11,933 nucleotides of DNA, from NCBI GenBank assembly GCA_002333205.1, contig DDAD01000146.1:4582-16514 (forward strand), written 5' to 3'. Numbering within the stretch: position 1 is the first letter of the stretch; every line of letters begins with the position of its first letter. This stretch comes from Pedobacter sp. UBA2067 (GTDB lineage Bacteria > Bacteroidota > Bacteroidia > Sphingobacteriales > Sphingobacteriaceae). Made by a program: the position numbers and the translations under genes. The notes below the pieces were generated by a model. That model saw only the letters and a list, made by a program, of their open reading frames with translations. It did no database searches and was not told the origin of the DNA. Shown piece by piece: positions 1 to 5,162 of this stretch.

Positions 1-335
1 AGAATCTCCAGCGATATCATCGTTTCAGTTCTGTAATGTGGACAGCGTTTTGGGTTGTACGGTTCAACCATGCGTGGCTCCGCAAACACATATGTTTGTT
101 TAGGGAGCTGGCCCATAATAAGCGGAATGGTTTCTTTTTTAGTGGAGCTGCTCAATATTCCGAAATGGCGTATACGGACAAAACCTTTTGGTAAAATGTG
201 CATGGAAAACCTGCGGATAAACTCTATGGCATCCAGCCTCATCAGGGCCTGCCGGGCTCCGTTGCGGTAATCCTTATAGCTGAAAGTAACGGTGTTCTTA
301 CCCATATCTTTAATGCGGTGATTGCTGATAATGCT
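1..335 (-). pseudogene. IS91-family (Y2) transposase, C-terminal fragment
   Basis: Reading the minus strand from about 335 down to base 1 gives an uninterrupted frame with the C-terminal signature of IS91/IS801-type rolling-circle transposases: ISNHRI, then VTFSYKDYRNG, an EFIRRF-MHILPKGFVRIRHFGIL block, and a late CPHY. Related proteins often have a Cys pair here for a zinc-binding end, so Tyr in the last position is slightly off. The frame runs out of the window, so the true C-terminus is not seen. Upstream of ISNHRI (beyond about 330) the expected LxRYTHKVA-like residues are absent and the sequence becomes unrelated, so the catalytic HUH/Y2 region is missing on this side. I read it as a truncated, inactive remnant; a complete copy interrupted by inserted DNA is less likely. 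Family call is firm, exact break point is approximate. Confidence 0.82.
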
Positions 336-382
336 ATGACAGACACGAACACCAAAACTAACTCGAATTAAAATAACAAAAT

Positions 383-1465
383 ATGGGATTTACTAAAGCA
401 TTATTCTATCCGACAATTGACATCAGAAACGAGAACTGGTTGAAAAATGCAGTTTTATTCTGGGACGAAATAAACACGATTGTTCCATCTTCAATTGCTA
501 ATCCTTACCAAGAGAATACGACACAGTATTTGTCAGACGAAGGAATTTTGAAGCCGATGCTAGTAAATCCTGACAATGACTTTATTGAAGAATTGACCTC
601 TGACACTTTGAATTATTTAAATACAAACGAAGGTTTTCAACTTCTAACACAAGGACAAGGCAGGAATTCGATAATTCATCGGGACAAGTTACCGAAAGAC
701 GTAAGTCATCTTTTTAATATTCATCCTGAAAAAATTCCTTATGAAATTCAATATCAACTTCGCAGAAGTATGACAGATGAAGGCTGGTTTCGTGTAGACA
801 GCAACTTTGCTGTTTTCTATATGACACTCCTTGCAAACAAAATATGCGAACAAAAATCAATTGCACTTTTAACAGACAATTCCTTAACATCAAATTTTTC
901 GGACTTGGTTAGACTTGACAATCAAATAGCGATTAAAGGACAGGACCATGATTTCCAGTATCATATGAGAAATGAAAAATACATTCATCTTGCGCAAGGA
1001 CTATTGACAAATTTGGTTATTAAAAGCATAAAGATCTCAAGTCCCTCCTCATTAGAGGATGTTGTTAAGTTTAAAAAAAGACATCGTGATGAACTAGGAC
1101 TTTTCCGAACAAATATTGCTAAGTTGACAAAAGACGTTACAAAAAACATCTCTTTTGAAGCCTTACAACAGCAAGTTGAAGACATCTATAACGATGAGTT
1201 CTTGCCATCATATAACAACTTCAAAAAGTCATTAGACAGTTCTGGCATAAAATGGATTTCTGACAACTTTATGAAAATATCAGTAATCTCTACAAGTGCA
1301 ACGGGTTTACCAATGGCCTTGCTTGGCCTTGCTTTACCACAGGCATTATTGGCTGGTGCAGGTGTTTCGATTATTTCTTCTTTAATTTCTTACAACGAAG
1401 ACAAGCAGGAAATATTAAGAGCAAATCCATACTCGTATTTATTAGCTGTTGACAAAGGAGTATGA
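383..1465 (+). CDS. DUF6236-like protein of unknown function with hydrophobic C-terminal segment
   Basis: A 360-residue protein. The N-terminus (ALFYPTIDI, NENWLKNAVLFWDEI, NTIVP, residues 6-34) resembles the DUF6236 family as I remember it; no biochemical function is known to me. Residues 40-295 look soluble and mostly helical, with a Lys/Glu-rich, possibly coiled-coil stretch at about 225-285. Residues 297-336 are strongly hydrophobic (STSATGLPMALLGLALPQ, then LLAGAGVSIISSLIS) and could form one or two membrane helices or a helical hairpin, leaving a short charged tail. Composition is AT-rich compared with lipA and uvrA, yet Asp is mostly encoded by GAC, unlike what low GC would predict; this suggests recent acquisition. 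ATG at 383 is the first start and no Shine-Dalgarno or TAnnTTTG promoter is visible in the 47 bp after the transposase remnant. A role in phage defence or toxicity is possible from context only. Confidence 0.72.
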   Translation: MGFTKALFYPTIDIRNENWLKNAVLFWDEINTIVPSSIANPYQENTTQYLSDEGILKPMLVNPDNDFIEELTSDTLNYLNTNEGFQLLTQGQGRNSIIHRDKLPKDVSHLFNIHPEKIPYEIQYQLRRSMTDEGWFRVDSNFAVFYMTLLANKICEQKSIALLTDNSLTSNFSDLVRLDNQIAIKGQDHDFQYHMRNEKYIHLAQGLLTNLVIKSIKISSPSSLEDVVKFKKRHRDELGLFRTNIAKLTKDVTKNISFEALQQQVEDIYNDEFLPSYNNFKKSLDSSGIKWISDNFMKISVISTSATGLPMALLGLALPQALLAGAGVSIISSLISYNEDKQEILRANPYSYLLAVDKGV

Positions 1466-1551
1466 AACACGACAGACCAAAAGGTTTAGCTCCTAAAAAT
1501 CTGAAAGCGGCGTTCACAGCTCTCGATTATCATTATTCCCTCAATAAATGA
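1462..1551 (+). CDS. Possible 29-residue ORF overlapping the stop of the DUF6236-like gene
   Basis: An ATG at 1462 overlaps the preceding gene's TGA in an ATGA arrangement and opens a 29-codon frame (MKHDRPKGLAPKN, then LKAAFTALDYHYSLNK) ending with TGA at 1549-1551. The overlap is the kind used for translational coupling. An AAAGGAG run (1454-1460) lies just upstream, but only one base separates it from the ATG, which is too close for normal Shine-Dalgarno use. It could be a real small protein, the stub of a second cassette gene truncated on the right, or chance. I do not recognise the sequence. Confidence 0.25.
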   Translation: MKHDRPKGLAPKNLKAAFTALDYHYSLNK

Positions 1552-1725
1552 TTCACATGTTTAATCTCAATTCTAATAACCCTTACCCACCTCTTGCTAT
1601 CCTTGTATTCTCATAAACTCATTCCACTAATCAAACTGTGTTTTCGGGTTTTTGATGATGAGTTTTTGATAACGCTCATACCCTCACACAACCTCCAGAA
1701 AACCTCACATTCCAATGCCCATACT

Positions 1726-1740
1726 GCTGGATAAACCAGC
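1726..1740. repeat. Inverted repeat 1 (5-bp stem, 5-nt loop)
   Basis: GCTGG at 1726-1730 and CCAGC at 1736-1740 are exact reverse complements around a 5-base loop (ATAAA). It is short and might be chance alone, but it is the first of three hairpins within 100 bp. Confidence 0.5.
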
Positions 1741-1750
1741 CTTCAAACTT

Positions 1751-1764
1751 GCCGCTTCAGCGGC
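1751..1764. repeat. Inverted repeat 2 (6-bp GC-rich stem)
   Basis: GCCGCT at 1751-1756 is perfectly complementary to AGCGGC at 1759-1764 with only two bases (TC) between. No T-run follows on either strand, so it is not a standard intrinsic terminator. Confidence 0.6.
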
Positions 1765-1805
1765 TCTTCTTCGCCTCTTGGCCGCCTATTCTTCGCCTAT
1801 TGTTC
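1762..1805 (+). repeat. Degenerate 11-bp tandem repeat, four units
   Basis: Four consecutive 11-base units align: GGCTCTTCTTC (1762-1772), GCCTCTTGGCC (1773-1783), GCCTATTCTTC (1784-1794) and GCCTATTGTTC (1795-1805). Units 3 and 4 match at 10 of 11 positions, unit 1 matches unit 3 at 9 of 11, and unit 2 is the most diverged. The array links inverted repeats 2 and 3, so the whole block may be one repetitive element. Confidence 0.6.
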
Positions 1806-1823
1806 GGCTCCAGCCGAACAATA
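1798..1823. repeat. Inverted repeat 3 (perfect 12-bp arms, 2-nt centre)
   Basis: The 12-base arm 1798-1809 (TATTGTTCGGCT) is the exact reverse complement of 1812-1823 (AGCCGAACAATA), separated by CC. A perfect 12-bp match is unlikely by chance. There is no poly-T on either side, so a terminator is unlikely. Options include an extragenic palindromic element, a hairpin near a transposon end, or an operator upstream of lipA. Confidence 0.75.
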
Positions 1824-1934
1824 CACGTTCTAAACCCTTTGAACAGCCATTCAATGGTATATCCTGCTCCCATTCTTATTACGCTCCAATTACATTCAAA
1901 ATCCCGACCTATATAACTATTCAAACCTATTGCT

Positions 1935-1942
1935 TAACTTTG
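1935..1942 (+). promoter_or_regulatory. Bacteroidota -7 element (TAnnTTTG) for lipA
   Basis: TAACTTTG at 1935-1942 matches the Bacteroidota housekeeping -7 consensus TAnnTTTG. The lipA ATG begins 5 bases after its last G, so transcription would start at or next to the start codon and the mRNA would be leaderless or nearly so. No clear TTG/TTTG -33 element lies 17-23 bp upstream, which lowers confidence. Confidence 0.42.
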
Positions 1943-1946
1943 TATT

Positions 1947-2825
1947 ATGATTGAACTTCCGGTTGTTTCAGCGAATCCCGTACAACGTAAACCTGACTGG
2001 CTAAGAGTTAAACTTCCAGTAGGTAAAGAATATGCGCAAGTCCGCAGTCTGGTTGACACACATAAGCTACATACCATTTGTGAGAGTGGAAATTGCCCGA
2101 ATATGGGTGAGTGCTGGGGTGCCGGAACTGCAACCTTCATGATCCTGGGTAACATCTGCACCAGATCATGCTCTTTCTGCGCTGTGGCCACTGGTCGACC
2201 GTTAGCTGTTGATCTTGGTGAACCCGACCGCGTAGCGGAATCTGTAAAGCTGATGCAGGTTAAACACTGTGTAATCACTTCTGTAGACCGGGATGACCTT
2301 AAAGATGGTGGCTCCATCATCTGGGCAGAAACGCTGAAAGCCATCCGACGCGAAAGTCCACAAACAACCTTAGAAACTTTAATCCCTGATTTCAGAGGCA
2401 TTTGGGACAACTTGTACCGCGTGCTTGAAGAACGCCCGGAAGTGATGTCGCATAACGTGGAAACCGTTAGAAGATTAACCAAACAAGTACGTATACAAGC
2501 CAAATACGACAGAAGTCTGGAATGCCTTCGTAGAATTTCTGAGTTCGGACTAAGAACCAAAACTGGTATTATGCTCGGTCTTGGTGAAACAGAAGAAGAC
2601 ATTTATGAAGCTATGGATGATCTTGTTGCAAATGGCGTACACATCCTAACCTTGGGTCAATACCTGCAGCCAACAAGAAATCACCATCCTGTGGTAGACT
2701 GGATTCACCCGGATCAGTTTGCAAAATACAAAGAGGTAGGATTGGCAAAAGGCTTAAAGTATGTAGAAAGCGGTCCATTGGTACGTTCTTCTTATCACGC
2801 AGAAAAACACCTGTTTGACTTTTAA
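1947..2825 (+). CDS. lipA: Lipoyl synthase LipA
   Basis: Radical-SAM enzyme that inserts two sulfur atoms into octanoyl groups on lipoyl domains, producing the lipoyl cofactor of 2-oxoacid dehydrogenases and the glycine cleavage system; cytosolic. The 292-residue protein is full length for the family. Cys45, Cys50 and Cys56 (CESGNCPNMGEC) bind the auxiliary [4Fe-4S] cluster consumed as sulfur donor. Cys71, Cys75 and Cys78 (CTRSCSFC) are the CxxxCxxC ligands of the radical-SAM cluster. The C-terminal GPLVRSSYHA contains the RSSY serine that completes the auxiliary cluster. The start at 1947 is supported by the family-like opening MIELPVV and by a TAnnTTTG element just upstream. The sigma-factor gene follows after 47 bp, so co-transcription is possible, though the functions are not obviously linked. 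Confidence 0.97.
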   Translation: MIELPVVSANPVQRKPDWLRVKLPVGKEYAQVRSLVDTHKLHTICESGNCPNMGECWGAGTATFMILGNICTRSCSFCAVATGRPLAVDLGEPDRVAESVKLMQVKHCVITSVDRDDLKDGGSIIWAETLKAIRRESPQTTLETLIPDFRGIWDNLYRVLEERPEVMSHNVETVRRLTKQVRIQAKYDRSLECLRRISEFGLRTKTGIMLGLGETEEDIYEAMDDLVANGVHILTLGQYLQPTRNHHPVVDWIHPDQFAKYKEVGLAKGLKYVESGPLVRSSYHAEKHLFDF

Positions 2826-2837
2826 AACAAAACGTTA

Positions 2838-2876
2838 ATGTTCTTGTTGTTGATCAGGTATTCCAAGCAATCTTGA
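2838..2876 (+). promoter_or_regulatory. Possible 12-codon leader ORF overlapping the sigma-factor start
   Basis: In the lipA-sigma gap, ATG at 2838 opens a 12-codon frame (MFLLLIRYSKQS) whose TGA (2874-2876) overlaps the TTG start of the sigma gene (2873-2875). Such an overlap could let ribosomes finishing the leader reinitiate at the weak TTG start. There is no visible Shine-Dalgarno sequence and the ORF is very short, so this is a hypothesis based on arrangement alone. Confidence 0.2.
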
Positions 2877-3424
2877 CAACTCCACAGAAACTCAAACTAT
2901 CAGAAGAAGCACTTGTTCAGGCCTTAAAGCGCCGAGACATCATTGCCATGCGTGCTTTGTACGATATGTATGGTGCTGCTTTGCTTGGGGTTATCTTAAG
3001 GATCACTCAACATACGGAGTTGGCAGAAGACCTGCTGCAAGAAACCTTTCTTAAAATCTGGCATGCTTCAGATAAATATGACGCCACTAAAGGGCGTTTG
3101 TTTACCTGGATGATGAATATTGCCCGGAATCTGGCTATCGACAAGCTGCGCTCCAAGGACTTTAGGAATGAAGGTAAAAACCAGGACATTGAAAATAACG
3201 TAGCTGTTATTGACAATCAAAAAAAACAAATCATTAACATTGAGCTATTGGGATTGCGCGATCTGGTAACAGGCCTTAAACCTGAACTTGCCAGCGTGCT
3301 GGAGATGGTGTATTATAATGGGTTTACACATGCGGAAGCGGCAGAGGCCTTAAACCTCCCCTTGGGCACCGTGAAAACCAGGATCAGAATGGCAATTATA
3401 GAATTAAGAAAGCAGTTTAATTAG
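2873..3424 (+). CDS. ECF RNA polymerase sigma factor (SigK-like)
   Basis: A 183-residue alternative sigma factor that would direct RNA polymerase to a stress or envelope regulon. Region 2 spans about residues 25-93: ALYDMYGAALLGV, AEDLLQETFLKIW (the DxxQExF-like core-binding helix), then GRLFTWMMNIARNLAIDKLR. Region 4 spans about 128-181 with the helix-turn-helix HAEAAEALNLPLGTVKTRIR. The linker is short, with no region 3, as in ECF factors. No ATG is suitably placed: the frame is open upstream without ATG, and TTG at 2873 gives a complete region 2, whereas the next ATG (codon 26) would leave almost no leader before it. The RskA-like gene overlaps its stop by one base, making the two an obligate pair. 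The specific ECF group is inferred from that partner. Confidence 0.92.
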   Translation: MTTPQKLKLSEEALVQALKRRDIIAMRALYDMYGAALLGVILRITQHTELAEDLLQETFLKIWHASDKYDATKGRLFTWMMNIARNLAIDKLRSKDFRNEGKNQDIENNVAVIDNQKKQIINIELLGLRDLVTGLKPELASVLEMVYYNGFTHAEAAEALNLPLGTVKTRIRMAIIELRKQFN

Positions 3425-4254
3425 TGGAAGATAGTAGCGCATATATCGAATCCGGAATCCTTGAACTCTATATTTTAGGGCAGTTATCTGCGTCTGAAAT
3501 GTTGGAGGTGGAAAAACGGGCCGCAGCTTCTCCTGAAATCAGACGGGAACTGGAGGCGATTGAGATCGCACTGGAACGTTATGCCCTGGATAATGCTGTT
3601 GAACCACGTCAAAATCTTTTCGCAGAACTCGAAACAAAGCTTGATCCCGTAAAACAAACCTCTAATAGTAGCCAGCCACCAACACCGGTAGCACTTCACC
3701 AACGCTCTACTAAGCCCCTGCAGTATGCACTCGCGGCCTGTATAGCGCTCCTTGTTGTCAGCGGTATCGCTTTGATCAATGCACATTCTAAATTGAACCA
3801 GGCGGAAGAACAAATTATTGCGCTGAGAACGGAGAAAGATCGCTATGCTTCCGGAATGAATGTCTTGAAGCAGACCAATGCCGAACTGCAAACCGTAGCG
3901 GATATGCTCGAAGACTCCAACTGGGCCATTGTCCCACTGGGTGGCACAAAGACTTCTCCTACATCTAAAATGATGGTTTACTGGAATAGAAAAAGTCAGG
4001 ACGTGGTTCTGGATAAGTCCAGAATGAAACTGCCGGAGAATGATCAGGCACATCAATACCAACTTTGGGCCATCGTTGCAGGAAAACCGGTTGATTTAGG
4101 TGTTTTTGACATGAAAACCGATAGTACCCAGCTGTTGCTTAAAATGAAAGAGGTTGGTAAAGCAGAGGCTTTTGCAGTAACACTGGAAAAACGTGGCGGC
4201 AGTGTAAACCCGACCATGGAAAACATGGTTGTATTTGCCGGAGTATCTATTTAA
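3424..4254 (+). CDS. RskA-like membrane anti-sigma factor
   Basis: A 276-residue single-pass membrane protein expected to sequester the upstream sigma factor. GTG at 3424 overlaps the sigma TAG (TAGTG), a coupling that would keep stoichiometry. Residues 1-75 form the cytoplasmic anti-sigma domain (ESGILELYILGQLS, then EVEKRAAASPEIRRELE) with no HxxxCxxC zinc motif, as in zinc-free RskA types. A Pro/Ser-rich linker (76-97) precedes a membrane helix at about 99-119 (LAACIALLVVSGIALI). A helical segment of about 121-164 rich in Glu/Gln/Lys is probably a coiled coil. Residues 165-276 match the RskA C-terminal domain (NWAIVPLGG, VYWNRKSQDVVL, HQYQLWAIVAGKPVDLGVF, FAVTLEKRGG) on the far side of the membrane. 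Release probably needs regulated proteolysis; no protease gene lies nearby. The last 8 bases overlap the convergent dehydratase gene. Confidence 0.9.
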   Translation: MEDSSAYIESGILELYILGQLSASEMLEVEKRAAASPEIRRELEAIEIALERYALDNAVEPRQNLFAELETKLDPVKQTSNSSQPPTPVALHQRSTKPLQYALAACIALLVVSGIALINAHSKLNQAEEQIIALRTEKDRYASGMNVLKQTNAELQTVADMLEDSNWAIVPLGGTKTSPTSKMMVYWNRKSQDVVLDKSRMKLPENDQAHQYQLWAIVAGKPVDLGVFDMKTDSTQLLLKMKEVGKAEAFAVTLEKRGGSVNPTMENMVVFAGVSI

Positions 4255-5161
4255 CTATATTCCTTAAAATTACCGGAACATGTTTAGCAACCTGAGATGC
4301 GGTTACCACAAACCTGGTTGCTGCAAGTACATCACCGGAGCTTCCATGGACACTCACGGCAAGTACCGCAGCATCTGCACTGGAGTAACCCTGTGCTATT
4401 AAAGCTACGATCATTCCTGTAAGCACATCGCCCATTCCGCCTTGCGCCATAGCAGCGTTGCCAGTCTGGTTGATGAATACGTTGGAACGCTGATCTATAA
4501 TAAAGGTGTATTCATTTTTAAGTACAATCACAATCTTATGCTTTTTTGCCATTTCCCTTGCGGTCTGTATCCTATGAAACCAGGTATCGTGTTCGCCAAA
4601 CAATCCATCAAACTCTTTAACATGCGGCGTAAACACCGAACCGGCAGGAACCCGGCTCAGCTGCTCGGGCTCTTTTGCAAGCAGATTGATCGCATCTGCA
4701 TCAACTACTAACGGCTTTTTTACCGCAAAGGCAGCTTCCAGTAACGCAGCTACGGGTTCATCCTTCCCTAAACCTGGACCTATGGCAATGCTGCTAAACT
4801 TCTCCAGTTTAGAAGGATCTTCTATCGCCTCGCGACTCAGATACATCACTTCAGGTAAGGCAGTATTTAAAGCCGTTAAGCCCGAGGCGGGGATTGATGC
4901 CGTTGTTAAACCTGCACCAGCATACAAACAACCTGTGGCGCAAAGCAATGCAGCACCCATGGTCTGCTCCTGCCCTGCTACAATCAACGCATGACCGTAT
5001 GTGCCTTTATGACTAAAAGATTTACGTGGCTTGAGCAGCCTGTTCAGATCCTGAACGGTTACTAACTTATACACAGCAGTGCTGGTCAGTCCTTCTCCTA
5101 CGGTAACTGCACTGGGTGCAGAGGTGTCGGGAAGATAATTACTCAGGATCTTATGATGCAT
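4247..5161 (-). CDS. nnrD: ADP/ATP-dependent NAD(P)H-hydrate dehydratase, stand-alone
   Basis: Metabolite-repair enzyme of the ribokinase-like CARKD family that uses ADP or ATP to dehydrate damaged NADHX/NADPHX back to NAD(P)H. Family motifs run in order: FSHKGTYGHALIVAG (49-63), GAGLTT (82-87), GPGLGK (128-133), VVDADAINLL (152-161), TPHVKEF (178-184) and NQTGNAAMAQGGMGDVLTG (231-249), which carries the catalytic Asp and nucleotide-binding loop. At 304 residues it lacks the N-terminal epimerase (NnrE/YjeF_N) domain found in the bifunctional form of about 500 residues common in bacteria. Residues 1-35 are a poorly conserved leader and may be a linker remnant. The ATG lies one base after the uvrA stop, so translation is probably coupled. 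Its 3' end overlaps the convergent anti-sigma gene by 8 bp. An epimerase would have to be encoded elsewhere. Confidence 0.93.
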   Translation of the reverse strand: MHHKILSNYLPDTSAPSAVTVGEGLTSTAVYKLVTVQDLNRLLKPRKSFSHKGTYGHALIVAGQEQTMGAALLCATGCLYAGAGLTTASIPASGLTALNTALPEVMYLSREAIEDPSKLEKFSSIAIGPGLGKDEPVAALLEAAFAVKKPLVVDADAINLLAKEPEQLSRVPAGSVFTPHVKEFDGLFGEHDTWFHRIQTAREMAKKHKIVIVLKNEYTFIIDQRSNVFINQTGNAAMAQGGMGDVLTGMIVALIAQGYSSADAAVLAVSVHGSSGDVLAATRFVVTASQVAKHVPVILRNIVK

Positions 5162-5162
5162 T

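Larger units (their letters stand above)
1552..1946. other. Gene-free stretch between accessory gene and lipA
   Basis: About 395 bp with no credible gene. The first part (1552-1720) is AT-rich and pyrimidine-rich on the plus strand, with a short direct repeat GTTTTTGAT at 1648-1656 and 1662-1670. The second part (1726-1823) holds three perfect inverted repeats and an 11-bp tandem repeat, annotated separately. A 79-codon frame spans 1715-1954, but it runs through these repeats and past the lipA start and resembles no protein I know. The last 12 bases carry the likely lipA promoter element. Confidence 0.7.

Noticed and set aside
1715..1954. 79-codon plus-strand frame before lipA
   Set aside because: It runs through the hairpins and tandem repeat, has low-complexity Ala/Leu content from the repeats, ends inside lipA and matches nothing recognisable.
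1934..2602. 222-codon minus-strand frame opposite lipA
   Set aside because: It is fully antisense to an unmistakable lipA, Ser/Arg-rich and without any recognisable domain.
3484..4062. 192-codon minus-strand frame opposite the anti-sigma gene
   Set aside because: It is antisense to a clear RskA-like gene, rich in Cys and His as is typical of shadow frames.
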